Below, piece after piece: positions 1 through 8,558 of a stretch of 35,305 nucleotides of DNA. The stretch's first letter is position 1. Each line of letters begins with the position of its first letter. The position numbers were made by a program, and so were the translations under genes. The notes below the pieces were generated by a model that did no database searches, was not told the DNA's origin, and saw only the letters and a program-made list of their open reading frames with translations. Origin of the DNA: Gammaproteobacteria bacterium (GTDB lineage Bacteria > Pseudomonadota > Gammaproteobacteria > Pseudomonadales > Balneatricaceae); NCBI GenBank assembly GCA_028598985.1, contig JAQRMV010000019.1:1-35305 (forward strand), written 5' to 3'.

Positions 1-1010
1 CTACCTTGCAGAGCTTTGAGCTTAGTTTTGGTGGCTATAATATGGATATTGTGCATGCCTAACTGTTTGATAAGCGGTGGTGACAGCTGCTGATTACCTC
101 GGCCCAGCACATGCCCCTGCCCCCCAATTAAAGTGATGAAAAGCTGCGTCTCACGTAGCTTACACAAGGCTAAGAGTTCCTTAGCTGTAACATCTGTAGC
201 GATCACTTTATTATTTTCTATAACATCGATACCCAACAACGTATTCTCTAAACCTAAGTACGCCATAACGGCTGCAACGGTAGACCCAGAACCCATAATA
301 TAACGCACATTAGGCTCCATCATGTCTTCCACATGAGCAGCAATATCATCCAACACTAAGGCTTCAATTTCTTTACCCCCGGCCTGACTTCCATCTTTAG
401 TGGCCTGCATGTACTGATGGGCTTCTGGCACTTGAAGTTCGCCATAATAACGCGCCCTAACTCGGCCAGCGCGAAACTCATCTTCGTCAATGTCTCGCAC
501 TTCCTGATGACGCAAACTAACCAGTTCGCCCTTCACCAGTTGCGCAATGACTTTGCCTGCCGCCGAGGGGGTAATGCCATAAACACCAGAGTGAATTTTT
601 ACCCCTGCAGGAATCCCTACCACCGGCACTTGGTCACCTATTGCATGTAGCAAATCTCTGGCAGTGCCGTCACCGCCTACAAAGACCAACAAATCCATAC
701 CTTTATTCAGCAGTTCTTGTGCAGCCTCTATGGTGTCTTTAGCGGTAGAAGGTTGTGACCCTGCCTCACCTATGATTTGAGTTTCTAAACCCGCTGCTTG
801 GGCACACTGAGCCCCCATATTGCCCCCGTAGGTATAAATACATACATCCAACCCCGAAAGTTCGGCTAATGCCTGCTGACAGCGCACATTAGCCTTAGGC
901 ACTGCACCAAGGGCCAGGGCTTGCTGCGCCACGTTGTCGCTGCCCTTTAAGGCCACACTGCCACCTAAGCCAGCCACCGGATTAACCACTAAACCAATAT
1001 TAAAACTCAC
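1..1010 (-). CDS. ATP-NAD kinase family protein (AcoX-like), truncated by the window edge
   Basis: The reverse strand reads open from a GTG at 1010-1008 to base 1 with no stop, giving 336 codons; the C-terminus lies outside the window. The start reads VSFNIGLVVNPVAGLGG, and GGDGTARD at about residues 112-119 is the nucleotide-binding signature of the NAD kinase/diacylglycerol kinase superfamily. Later segments include GIPAGVKIHSGVYG and MGSGSTVAAVM, typical of the AcoX-like branch (usually about 370 aa), whose substrate is not firmly established. It begins 10 bp after the pdxB stop, so it is probably the last gene of a trmH-pdxB operon. I see no strong ribosome binding site, so the GTG start is tentative. 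Family assignment is firm; true NAD kinase activity is not implied. Confidence 0.8.
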   Translation of the reverse strand, partial: MSFNIGLVVNPVAGLGGSVALKGSDNVAQQALALGAVPKANVRCQQALAELSGLDVCIYTYGGNMGAQCAQAAGLETQIIGEAGSQPSTAKDTIEAAQELLNKGMDLLVFVGGDGTARDLLHAIGDQVPVVGIPAGVKIHSGVYGITPSAAGKVIAQLVKGELVSLRHQEVRDIDEDEFRAGRVRARYYGELQVPEAHQYMQATKDGSQAGGKEIEALVLDDIAAHVEDMMEPNVRYIMGSGSTVAAVMAYLGLENTLLGIDVIENNKVIATDVTAKELLALCKLRETQLFITLIGGQGHVLGRGNQQLSPPLIKQLGMHNIHIIATKTKLKALQG

Positions 1011-1020
1011 TTAAAATATC

Positions 1021-2163
1021 TCACTGTCTATGATCTACGTCTAAACCTATACCAAACCCCAAGCCACCCATCATGGCAGCACATTCCGAATGCAGCAGTC
1101 CTTCTAGCTGTAGGCTAGAAAATTCACGCCTTACGGGATAGGTTTTGCGCAGCCAATCAAAGTCATTCCCTTGACGCATACGAGCATCATCCTCCATCAG
1201 CGGATAAACACTACTACAAGCAGTTGCCATGGCTTCTTTAGCCGTTGCGGAAGATTTAATAGCTAAATGAGTTAGTTGGGGCGCAGGAATCAAACTTTTT
1301 AGTTGTTTGGTCACGGGTAAGCCAAAATGTTTACACAAAGCGAGGTAAATCATATAGGTGCCACGCATTTTTCCTTCTAATGAATGCCCTGCGATGTGTG
1401 GCGTAACGCAATGACAATAATCAAACAAGCGTTGATCAATATTCGGTTCGTGGTGCCACACATCTATAAATAAATGTAAATCATGGTGGCGTTGCTGTCG
1501 TGCGAGTAACGCTTGTAGGTCTACCACTTCACCACGTCCAGCGCTAATTAACACCGTGCCTTTGGCCAATTGATTAATCCGCTCTTCATTAAGCAACATT
1601 TCAGTAGCATGGGCACCCGTTTTAGTGAGTGGCGTATGCAAGCATACTATTTGGCTGTGTGCTAACAGCTCGTCTAATGCCACAAACCCTTCATGCCCTG
1701 CAGCTGTTTTTGGCGGGTCGCATAGTAGTAAATTAAAGCCCGCTTGTTGTAGCCTTTTGGCTAACCGCCCCCCCACATTACCCACACCTACAATACCAAT
1801 GGTCAGTTTACGTGGGTCTATATCCAGTGTTTGCCATGCATGGTTAATGCACGCGACCACATAATCACCTACCCCAGCGGCATTACATCCAGGAGCATTA
1901 CTCCATGCAATATGATGGGCATCCATATAATCCGTTGCCAAATGGTCTATACCAATGGTACAGGTACCGACAAACTGAACCTTGCTAGACTTAAGCAACT
2001 GTGGCGTTACTTTAGCCGTGGAGCGTACAAGCAATGCATCTGCATGGCATATTTGTGCGCCAGAAATAGTCCGTCCATTCACTTTTTTGACATGGGCTAA
2101 GTCACCAAAAAGCTCATCTAACAACAGAATATTTTCATCGGCCACCACGTTAATTAAAGCCAT
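1021..2163 (-). CDS. pdxB: Erythronate-4-phosphate dehydrogenase PdxB
   Basis: PdxB oxidises 4-phospho-D-erythronate to 2-oxo-3-hydroxy-4-phosphobutanoate in the DXP-dependent pyridoxal 5'-phosphate pathway in the cytoplasm. The 380-aa protein matches the family length (378 in E. coli). It has the D-2-hydroxyacid dehydrogenase layout: the Rossmann loop GVGNVGGRLAKRL near residue 127, LHTPLTKTG near 175, the catalytic Arg region SAGRGEVVDL, then DVWHHEP with the acid and the catalytic His in TPHIAGHS. The C-terminal part fits the PdxB-specific dimerisation domain. Its start overlaps the end of trmH by 10 bp, implying translational coupling. Identification is secure. Confidence 0.95.
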   Translation of the reverse strand: MALINVVADENILLLDELFGDLAHVKKVNGRTISGAQICHADALLVRSTAKVTPQLLKSSKVQFVGTCTIGIDHLATDYMDAHHIAWSNAPGCNAAGVGDYVVACINHAWQTLDIDPRKLTIGIVGVGNVGGRLAKRLQQAGFNLLLCDPPKTAAGHEGFVALDELLAHSQIVCLHTPLTKTGAHATEMLLNEERINQLAKGTVLISAGRGEVVDLQALLARQQRHHDLHLFIDVWHHEPNIDQRLFDYCHCVTPHIAGHSLEGKMRGTYMIYLALCKHFGLPVTKQLKSLIPAPQLTHLAIKSSATAKEAMATACSSVYPLMEDDARMRQGNDFDWLRKTYPVRREFSSLQLEGLLHSECAAMMGGLGFGIGLDVDHRQ

Positions 2164-2879
2164 TTATCAGCCCTGCCTATTGAAGTTTCTGTTAGGCCAC
2201 AACTTGTGCATGCATTAGCGTACCATTGGTTTAAGTTAACAATGCCGCCATCTTCTCCCATCGCAGGATAATTGAAGCCATGGCGATGACAAAAGTCTGC
2301 AATCTTTGGATGACACCAGCGAAACAGCGTTTGGTGGTACTCCATACCTATCAATTGAGGGTAGCTGTAGCCGCCCTTTAACTGACGCTGTCGTTGCGCC
2401 TCAAGTAGTATCACTGCGGCTGCCACCGACACATTAAACGAGTGCACCATACCCAGCATAGGAATTACAACTTGGTGATCTGCTCCGGCAATAGCTTGTG
2501 GGCTTACGCCATGCATTTCTGCCCCTAAAACAAGCGCCGTGGGTTGCGTGTAATCAAGCTCACGAAAGTCTACTGCTTGGTCACTAAAGTGGGCACATAC
2601 CACTTGCATGCCTTGCTGTTTTACTGCGGCTAACGCGGGCATAATACTGTCATGTTCTATTACATTCACCCATTGCTGGCTGCCGCGAGCGGTGCGTTTA
2701 TGCTCGCGAAAGCCTTCTTCTGGTGTCACCACATGGGCATTATGCACACCAACAGCATCACAGGTACGAATAAGTGCAGCTATGTTTTGAGCTTTATTCA
2801 CTTGATCGGTAATGATAGTTAAATCTAGCTGCCTACAGGCTAAGGTGGCTTTATATTTTGCCAAACGAGCAGGGGTCAT
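2154..2879 (-). CDS. trmH: tRNA (guanosine-18 2'-O)-methyltransferase TrmH (SpoU/SPOUT family)
   Basis: TrmH methylates the ribose of G18 in the D-loop of tRNAs using S-adenosylmethionine. The 241-aa protein shows the three SPOUT motifs: motif 1 NIAALIRTCDAVGV with the catalytic Arg (about 33-46), motif 2 ALVLGAEMHGVS, and motif 3 IPMLGMVHSFNVSVAAA with the knot-forming Asn. The N-terminal MTPARLAKYK and the C-terminal extension resemble gammaproteobacterial TrmH (229 aa in E. coli) rather than RlmB. It leads the operon with pdxB and the NAD kinase-like gene and is divergent from pheA across 113 bp. Specificity for tRNA G18 is inferred from family resemblance. Confidence 0.9.
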   Translation of the reverse strand: MTPARLAKYKATLACRQLDLTIITDQVNKAQNIAALIRTCDAVGVHNAHVVTPEEGFREHKRTARGSQQWVNVIEHDSIMPALAAVKQQGMQVVCAHFSDQAVDFRELDYTQPTALVLGAEMHGVSPQAIAGADHQVVIPMLGMVHSFNVSVAAAVILLEAQRQRQLKGGYSYPQLIGMEYHQTLFRWCHPKIADFCHRHGFNYPAMGEDGGIVNLNQWYANACTSCGLTETSIGRADKWL

Positions 2880-2992
2880 AGTTTTCCGGCAAAAAAGGGT
2901 TATTTATCAGCTGTTAATGATACCAATTTATTGGTTGGATTTGTTACACTCCATCACCATTACCATTTATCTTGCAATACACAACACTCTAA

Positions 2993-3865
2993 ATGACTAC
3001 AGACAACGCCAACCAAACAGTCACACCCATCATTGCGTATCAAGGCCATCAAGGCGCGTACTCTCACTTATCGTGTCAACGGATGTTTCCAGACTTTGCC
3101 ACACATGCATGCATGACCTTTAGTGCCGCCATGGCCATGGTAGAACGTGGTGACGCTCAAATTGCCATGATTCCTGTAGAAAACTCTACCGCCGGACGGG
3201 TTGAAGAAATTTATCGCCAATTACCTCACACATCTTTGTACGTGATTGGCGAACATTACGAGCCGGTAAATCACTGCTTAATGGGTTTGCAAAACAGCAG
3301 CCTAGCGCAAATTAAAACCGTGGGGTCTCACCCTCAAGCGCTGGCTCAATGCGACAAACATCTCACTGCCCTTAACATTCAACCTATAGCCACCTTAGAT
3401 ACAGCTGGCGCTGCCCTTGAAGTCAGCCAAAAAGGGGATCCTAACCACGGCGCTATTGCCTCCAGCTTGGCGGCCTCTCTTTATAATTTAGATATTTTAG
3501 AAGAAAATTTTCAAGATGTTCAGGGCAATACCACACGATTTCTCATTTTATCTCGCGAACACAAAATCCCTATCCAAGACGCCCAGCAAAAATACATTAC
3601 CTCATTTTTATTTACCGTGCGCAACATCCCTTCGGCCCTATACAAAGCCATGGGGGGGTTTGCCACTAATAACGTTAACCTGATTAAGCTTGAAAGCTAT
3701 ACCCCAGATGGACGTATGGTTGCCACCCAATTTCACATTGATGTTGAAGCCCACCCATGCGATGCCAACATGATTTTAGCCATGGACGAATTGGCATATT
3801 TTGCGAAAGACATCCGTATGCTTGGCACCTATGCTGCAAGTGACTACCGCTACTCTAAGGTTTAA
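2993..3865 (+). CDS. pheA: Monofunctional prephenate dehydratase with ACT domain
   Basis: It converts prephenate to phenylpyruvate in phenylalanine synthesis. The catalytic domain (about 12-190) has YQGHQGAYSH at the start, the substrate loop IPVENSTAGRV and the catalytic TTRFLILSRE segment. An ACT domain follows (about 200-285) with ALYKAMGGFATNNVNLIKLESY, the region that binds phenylalanine in feedback inhibition. There is no AroQ chorismate mutase domain in front: only about 11 residues precede the dehydratase domain. Most gammaproteobacteria have the mutase-dehydratase fusion; this form looks more like the single-domain alphaproteobacterial type. It leads a plus-strand series with the next two genes. 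The ribosome binding site is weak. Confidence 0.92.
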   Translation: MTTDNANQTVTPIIAYQGHQGAYSHLSCQRMFPDFATHACMTFSAAMAMVERGDAQIAMIPVENSTAGRVEEIYRQLPHTSLYVIGEHYEPVNHCLMGLQNSSLAQIKTVGSHPQALAQCDKHLTALNIQPIATLDTAGAALEVSQKGDPNHGAIASSLAASLYNLDILEENFQDVQGNTTRFLILSREHKIPIQDAQQKYITSFLFTVRNIPSALYKAMGGFATNNVNLIKLESYTPDGRMVATQFHIDVEAHPCDANMILAMDELAYFAKDIRMLGTYAASDYRYSKV

Positions 3866-3876
3866 AGTAGCACGCC

Positions 3877-4338
3877 ATGACACATTCTATTCGCTTCGCT
3901 TTTATTGGGTTATTGGTGCTTATCGTAGGCCTGTGGGTGGGTTTAAGCGCTAAACCAAACATCGATAAAATACCAGGCTGTGACGCCAGCTTAACTTGGT
4001 GCTTAAATAGTGATCAAACGCTTTCCCTACAAGTCATAGGTGCTGCTAAAGGCAGTATTCAAGGACAACCAATTGCTACACCTGCACTCATACACATTAA
4101 CCTTAAGGGCGTGGATGAAGAGCCGCTAAAGGCTACACCCCTAGTGGGCCGCATTAGTGGTGTGAATATGTATATGGGACAATTTGACGTGGTTTTTAAA
4201 CGCCAACAAAACCAATGGCAAGGTTTAACCTCTCTACCTAGCTGTGTCGACCAGCATCCTATGGTATGGAAGATTGAATTACTTAAAACTGGAAAACCAA
4301 CCGGCACTCATTTTCTATTTAGCAGCCACCAAAACTGA
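3877..4338 (+). CDS. Membrane-anchored periplasmic protein of unknown function, upstream of sco
   Basis: I do not recognise a named family for this 153-aa protein. Residues about 7-25 form one hydrophobic segment, read as an uncleaved signal anchor, leaving the rest in the periplasm. Two cysteines (GCDASLTWC, about 34-42) and a third in PSCVD lie in the soluble part. A methionine-bearing NMYMGQFDVVF stretch recalls the Met motifs of some periplasmic copper-handling proteins. The gene starts 11 bp after pheA and ends 24 bp before the Sco gene, so it is probably cotranscribed with Sco. A role in copper delivery or oxidase assembly is a guess from the neighbour and these residues only. Confidence 0.7.
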   Translation: MTHSIRFAFIGLLVLIVGLWVGLSAKPNIDKIPGCDASLTWCLNSDQTLSLQVIGAAKGSIQGQPIATPALIHINLKGVDEEPLKATPLVGRISGVNMYMGQFDVVFKRQQNQWQGLTSLPSCVDQHPMVWKIELLKTGKPTGTHFLFSSHQN

Positions 4339-4362
4339 CCCTGCCAACCATCGGAGCCTCCC

Positions 4363-4959
4363 ATGACCCAATCTGCCAAAGTTTTGTATAGCCTAATGCT
4401 TTTCGCTCTATTTTCAGCAGGGCTTTTATTAGCTAAATACGCGCCGTGGGCCGAACCAGATAATACTGCCATGCATGGTAGCTTGGGTGGTGATTTTGTA
4501 CTCAATAGCCACACCGGCGAAGTGGCATTAGAGGATTTTCGTGGTCAACTGGTGTTGATGTATTTTGGCTTTACGTCTTGCCCGGATGTTTGTCCGACAG
4601 CACTTTCCACTATTGCGGCCAGCATGCGCCAGTTAGATGGCCACTTAGAAAGCCAAATTCAACCTTTATTTGTGAGTGTAGATCCTGCCAGAGACACATT
4701 AGACAACCTAGCCCAATACAGCGCCTATTTTCATCCAAAAATGCTGGGACTTACGGGCACGACCGAATACTTAGACACATTAGTGAAAAACTACGGCGCC
4801 TACTACAGGCATATTCCTCTGGAAAACTCGGCTTTAGGCTATACGGTGGATCATACTTCCCGAGTGTACTTGATTGGCCGTGAGGGTCAGTTAATCAGCA
4901 CCATTGCACATGGCACCCCCGTTGACGAAGTGACTGCACTGCTTAAACTGCAATTATAG
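4363..4959 (+). CDS. SCO1/SenC family copper chaperone
   Basis: Sco proteins deliver copper to the CuA site of cytochrome c oxidase or act as periplasmic thiol reductases. The 198-aa protein has an N-terminal membrane anchor (about 8-25) and a thioredoxin-like fold with CPDVCPT (C73 and C77) and a conserved His in VDHTSRVYL (H164), the three copper ligands of the family. SVDPARDT is also typical. A GGAG ribosome binding site lies 6 bp before the ATG. It ends 1 bp from the convergent epmC stop. No oxidase gene is in the window, so which oxidase it serves cannot be told. Confidence 0.92.
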   Translation: MTQSAKVLYSLMLFALFSAGLLLAKYAPWAEPDNTAMHGSLGGDFVLNSHTGEVALEDFRGQLVLMYFGFTSCPDVCPTALSTIAASMRQLDGHLESQIQPLFVSVDPARDTLDNLAQYSAYFHPKMLGLTGTTEYLDTLVKNYGAYYRHIPLENSALGYTVDHTSRVYLIGREGQLISTIAHGTPVDEVTALLKLQL

Positions 4960-4960
4960 G

Positions 4961-5557
4961 TTAGGCTGTAATGGTTGGCTGCTCTTCGGGCCAATACAAT
5001 TGTTCTAAGCTTACATTACCGCCAAAAACGAGCTTAAGTTTGGTAAATAACTCGGCCGCCTGCGCCGGTAATCCTTGTTGGAAATAGCTTCGTGCTTGAG
5101 CCGACACGGCCAATCTAAAAGCCAAATCACTACTAACTTCTCCTGATAGGTTATCTGCACTCGCTACAAATGACCGCCCACACGCCAAACTCAGCAACCA
5201 CTCTATGGCTTGAGGTTTAATTTCAACCTGCTCAAATTCTGATTGTTGCTGCTGAGTACGCCCATCTGGACGATACCAATAACCAAAATCTTCGAGCAAG
5301 CGCCTATCTTTCCCCGCTACACACCAATGGGATATTTCATGTAACGCGCTAGAAAAGTAGCCGTGGGCAAACACAATTTGATGACAGCTCACATGATCGT
5401 TTGCCGGTTCATAAATAGGTTCATCACGTTCACCAAACCGACCGTCACACAAAGCACAGATTAAACGCGTATTGTGGGATTCCAAAAACAGCTGATCAAA
5501 CACCTGCATTATGGTTTGGCACCGATCCCGACATTGGCATTGGGTATGTATTTGCAT
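4961..5557 (-). CDS. epmC: Elongation factor P hydroxylase EpmC (YfcM)
   Basis: EpmC hydroxylates the beta-lysyl-lysine side chain of elongation factor P, the last step of that modification. The 198-aa protein closely matches the E. coli family pattern: NTRLI, DEPIYEPA, FAHGYFSSALHEISHWC with metal-binding histidines, GKDRRLLEDFGYWY and VEIKPQAIEWL. An ATG at 5557 is used; an internal ATG at 5509 would remove a Cys-rich 16-residue leader (QCQCRDRC) and would bring the protein nearer to the E. coli length, so the start is uncertain. It is convergent with sco and divergent from the MATE gene. Neither efp nor the epmA/epmB partners are nearby. Confidence 0.92.
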   Translation of the reverse strand: MQIHTQCQCRDRCQTIMQVFDQLFLESHNTRLICALCDGRFGERDEPIYEPANDHVSCHQIVFAHGYFSSALHEISHWCVAGKDRRLLEDFGYWYRPDGRTQQQQSEFEQVEIKPQAIEWLLSLACGRSFVASADNLSGEVSSDLAFRLAVSAQARSYFQQGLPAQAAELFTKLKLVFGGNVSLEQLYWPEEQPTITA

Positions 5558-5634
5558 TAGTTATTCATGGCCGAAAATGAGAAAAGAGGCTATTATAGCC
5601 CATCTTTTTTAAAGCCAATAATTTGATTTTCTCA

Positions 5635-7050
5635 ATGAAACAAGCCATAAGTTCTACCTACAACACAGCTGCCATGGGCCAAGAATTACGCCAATTCTTA
5701 CGCTTAGGCACACCCATACTTATTGCTGAAGCACTGCACATGAGTGCAAGCTTTGTTGACACCATAATGGCTGGGCGTTATAGCTCTACAGACCTTGCGG
5801 CCGTTGCCGTAGGCTCAAGCATGCTGTTCCCGGTGCTAATCCTTATGATGGGCGTGATCATGGCCACAACACCTACGGTGGCTCAGTATTTCGGCGCTAA
5901 AAAACTCACTTTAATTGGCCCATTTGTGCATCAGTCCCTGTGGCTGGCGGCCATTTTAAGCTGTTTAGCTGTGGGGTTGCTGTATGCCCTAGATCCACTG
6001 TTTGTTTGGCTTGACATCCAAGATCCCATTAAAGGTATTGGCTTACGTTATTTACATGCTGCAGCCCTTAGCCTACCCGCCGTGGCTATGATGCAAAGCC
6101 TGCGTAGTTTTAGTGAAGGCTTGGGTATCACTAAGCCTATGATGTATTTTAGTTTGCTGGGCTTGGTTATTAATATTCCCATGAACTATATTTTTATTTA
6201 TGGCCATTTTGGCGTGCCCGAAATGGGTGGCGAAGGCTGTGGTTGGGCTACCGCCATTAGTATGTGGGTCAGCGTCATTGGTATGGCCATGTATATATAC
6301 GCTAAACCTGCTTACCACCAGTGCGCCATGTTCACCAAACTACATTGGCCAGAACTACAGCCTCTGCTGCAAATTTTAAAAGTGGGTTTGCCCATTGGCT
6401 TTTCAATTTTTATAGAGTCTACTATGTTTGCTATTGTGGCCTTATTGCTAGCCCCTCTGGGCGCCGACATCGTTGCGGCACACCAGCTAGTTCTTAACTT
6501 TGCCAGCATGTGTTTTATGATCCCTCTAAGCATTGGCATGGCCCTAACCATTCGTGTAGGTCATGGCATTGGCGGCAATTTATCTGAGCAAGTTAAACGC
6601 TCGGTGCTAGTGGGTTTCGGCCTTGCTTTAGGGTTGTCTATCGTCACGTGTTTATTAATGCTCACCTTGCCTGTGACTTTGGCTGGCATCTACACTACCG
6701 AACCAAGGGTCATAGAAATAGCTTCTAGCCTATTTATTTTTGCAGCCTTATTTCAGCTATCTGATGCATTTCAAATTTCGGCCAATGGTGCTTTGCGTGG
6801 TTTTAAAGACACCGCAAAACCCCTGCTACTGATTTTTATATCATACTGGATGGTGGGTCTACCCCTTGGCTATATATTGGCCATGACCGATGCTCTATAT
6901 CCTGCCATGGGTGCGTCGGGTTTTTGGATTGGTATTATTTTTGGCTTAAGTGTAGCTGCGATTTTGTTAAGCCTACGTCTTTGGCGCGTACTCGCTAAAC
7001 CCTTGCCTCAAATGGGCCCAGTTGAATTAACACCAAGTGCCACTATATAA
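5635..7050 (+). CDS. MATE family multidrug/sodium antiporter (NorM-like)
   Basis: A 471-aa inner-membrane protein with about 12 hydrophobic segments in two homologous halves, the layout of MATE transporters that export drugs in exchange for Na+ or H+. The first half carries LGTPILIAEALHMSASFVDTIMAG, where the Pro and Asp residues of helix 1 are typical, followed by FGAKK; the second half has GLPIGFSIFIESTMFAIVALLL and the NGALRGFKDT loop near residue 390, typical of NorM. I prefer ATG at 5635 to the in-frame TTG at 5623. Neither start has a good ribosome binding site. Substrate cannot be inferred. It stands alone between epmC and trxA. Confidence 0.9.
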   Translation: MKQAISSTYNTAAMGQELRQFLRLGTPILIAEALHMSASFVDTIMAGRYSSTDLAAVAVGSSMLFPVLILMMGVIMATTPTVAQYFGAKKLTLIGPFVHQSLWLAAILSCLAVGLLYALDPLFVWLDIQDPIKGIGLRYLHAAALSLPAVAMMQSLRSFSEGLGITKPMMYFSLLGLVINIPMNYIFIYGHFGVPEMGGEGCGWATAISMWVSVIGMAMYIYAKPAYHQCAMFTKLHWPELQPLLQILKVGLPIGFSIFIESTMFAIVALLLAPLGADIVAAHQLVLNFASMCFMIPLSIGMALTIRVGHGIGGNLSEQVKRSVLVGFGLALGLSIVTCLLMLTLPVTLAGIYTTEPRVIEIASSLFIFAALFQLSDAFQISANGALRGFKDTAKPLLLIFISYWMVGLPLGYILAMTDALYPAMGASGFWIGIIFGLSVAAILLSLRLWRVLAKPLPQMGPVELTPSATI

Positions 7051-7156
7051 ACTTTAACCGTTATAAAAAGTACCGGTTTTATAGCTAAATGCTGCTGAGT
7101 TTTTTTACAAAACCACGTATGATAGCTGCAACGCAAAACCTAACAAAGAGAAGACC

Positions 7157-7483
7157 ATGAGCGAACTAACTCACGCCGTAACAGACGCCACCTTTGACCT
7201 AGACGTAGCCAATGCTGACGTACCTGTATTACTCGATTTTTGGGCACCGTGGTGTGGCCCATGTAAGATGATTGCACCTCTTCTAGAAGATGTTGCCGCC
7301 GAATTTGAAGGCAGTGTTAAGGTATGCAAAATTAACGTAGATGAAAACAGCGAAATAGCAGCACGCTATGGTGTACGTGGCATCCCTACACTTATGTTGT
7401 TTAACAACGGAGAAGTGGCCGGCACTAAAGTTGGCGCCTTAGCTAAATCTGACTTGTTGGCGTTTATTTCTGACAACACCTAA
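7157..7483 (+). CDS. trxA: Thioredoxin TrxA
   Basis: A 108-aa general protein disulfide reductase of the cytoplasm. It has the classic active site [10 protein letters not shown] (Cys33 and Cys36), the cis-proline loop RGIPTLMLF and the usual family length (109 in E. coli). An AAGAGAAG ribosome binding site precedes the ATG. A TATGAT sequence at 7118-7123 could be a -10 element, but I found no convincing -35. In many proteobacteria trxA lies beside rho; here it is followed by a strong terminator and a convergent ProQ-type gene. Confidence 0.97.
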   Translation: MSELTHAVTDATFDLDVANADVPVLLDFWAPWCGPCKMIAPLLEDVAAEFEGSVKVCKINVDENSEIAARYGVRGIPTLMLFNNGEVAGTKVGALAKSDLLAFISDNT

Positions 7484-7500
7484 CTTAGGCTTTGTCTTAC

Positions 7501-7541
7501 ACCCATAAAAAAACCGAGCATAGCTCGGTTTTTTTATGGGT
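7501..7541. terminator. Bidirectional intrinsic terminator between trxA and the ProQ gene
   Basis: A perfect 19-bp inverted repeat with a 3-nt loop: CCGAGC-ATA-GCTCGG forms the GC core, flanked by A7 and T7 runs and then by ACCCAT/ATGGGT. It works equally on either strand, so it can end trxA on the plus strand and the ProQ/FinO gene on the minus strand. Confidence 0.93.
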
Positions 7542-7550
7542 AATGCCTGT

Positions 7551-8156
7551 CTAATTGTGTTTTTTAAGTAATAAATCTAATTTGCTTGCCATACGCTGAC
7601 CTTCATTCAAACCGTCGAATGGACTAGGGGCTTTTTCTACTTTAGCTGCAGACTTGCCAGTTTTAGGCGATGCCGAGCGCTTAGGTTTAGTATGAGCCTG
7701 CGCTGGGCGCTTCTTAGCGGTTGGACGTGGCTTATTTGGCTTACGCGGTGCAGGCAGTTTGGTTGCCGCATGGGCCGCTTCCTCGGCCGTTACAGTGCCG
7801 TCGGGTTCGCCTAGCAAGTTAATACGTGGGGCACCGTCGGTCTGGGATTTTAAATAGCCAAAAGCGCGTACATAACTTGCCAAGCCTCGCTTGATCTTAG
7901 TTTGACTCAACTTACCATCGGCCACTAGTTCTTCTTGAATGCCAATTTTAAGGGGCCTAGGTTTTGCAAAAGCAAAGGTTTGCGGGTAGGTCTCACACAA
8001 CAGCTCAACTGCAGCCCGATTAGCGGCGCGGCTTTTAGCTTTTTTGCGCTCTGCAGCACTTAATTCTGGTGTTGTAGCAGCGGTGATTTCAGAAGCAGTG
8101 GCTGGCAGCTGTTCTGATGTAGTTTCTGTGTTGAGTTGTTCGCTAGTGCTGGTCAT
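7551..8156 (-). CDS. ProQ/FinO-domain RNA-binding protein
   Basis: ProQ/FinO proteins bind structured RNA 3' ends and act as RNA chaperones in post-transcriptional control. In this 201-aa protein the FinO domain lies at about 35-125: RAAVELLCETYPQTFAF, the conserved KPRPLKIGI, then SQTKIKRGLASYVRAFGYL. An acidic Thr/Ser/Glu-rich leader comes before it. The C-terminal third is a basic Pro/Lys/Ala-rich linker (KPNKPRPTAKKRPAQ) followed by FDGLNEGQRMASKLDLLLKK. This layout differs from E. coli ProQ, which has a C-terminal Tudor-like domain. It lies 20 bp after a small coiled-coil gene and is probably cotranscribed with it. Confidence 0.9.
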   Translation of the reverse strand: MTSTSEQLNTETTSEQLPATASEITAATTPELSAAERKKAKSRAANRAAVELLCETYPQTFAFAKPRPLKIGIQEELVADGKLSQTKIKRGLASYVRAFGYLKSQTDGAPRINLLGEPDGTVTAEEAAHAATKLPAPRKPNKPRPTAKKRPAQAHTKPKRSASPKTGKSAAKVEKAPSPFDGLNEGQRMASKLDLLLKKHN

Positions 8157-8176
8157 AATGTTTAAAATTTTTTCTA

Positions 8177-8350
8177 TTAACGTCTTGCATCAATTTTGCT
8201 CGTGGCGTTGCGTAGCTGCTGATATTCTTGTCGAAGAACTTCAACTTGTTGCTGTGCTTGTGCCAGAAGATTTTGTTGATTTTTAATTCGCGCAGAAAGC
8301 TCTTTAGTAAGCGTTTGAATCGCTGAGTTCGTTGGCTTAGGATCAGTCAT
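8177..8350 (-). CDS. Small 57-aa predicted coiled-coil protein upstream of the ProQ gene
   Basis: An ATG at 8350-8348 opens a 57-codon frame ending in TAA at 8177. The protein starts MTDPKPTNSAIQTLTKEL and continues as one long polar helix rich in Gln, Glu and Leu (NQQNLLAQAQQQVEVLRQEY), consistent with a short coiled coil. GGGA lies 6-7 bp before the start. Only 20 bp separate it from the ProQ/FinO gene, so the two probably share a transcript. I know no named family for it. The regular heptad-like pattern and spacing make it a likely real gene. Confidence 0.65.
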   Translation of the reverse strand: MTDPKPTNSAIQTLTKELSARIKNQQNLLAQAQQQVEVLRQEYQQLRNATSKIDARR

Positions 8351-8558
8351 TATTATCCCGTGGTGTTAAAGCTAAGTCTTTCATTACGTTGAGCATTGTA
8401 CCTATTGATTGGCTGGAGAGCTATATATTTCAGCGTTTTCCATAAACTTGAGGTCGCCACTTGCGCAAAACTGCGTTTCTTGCCTATACTTTACCCACTA
8501 AGTTAAACATTATTGTACTCATTTATCGTTATATTCCGTTTTCTTAGAGGATGTCATT

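Noticed and set aside
8044..8286. 80-codon plus-strand frame across the start of the ProQ gene
   Set aside because: It is antisense to the ProQ gene and the 57-codon gene, which have better family or start support.
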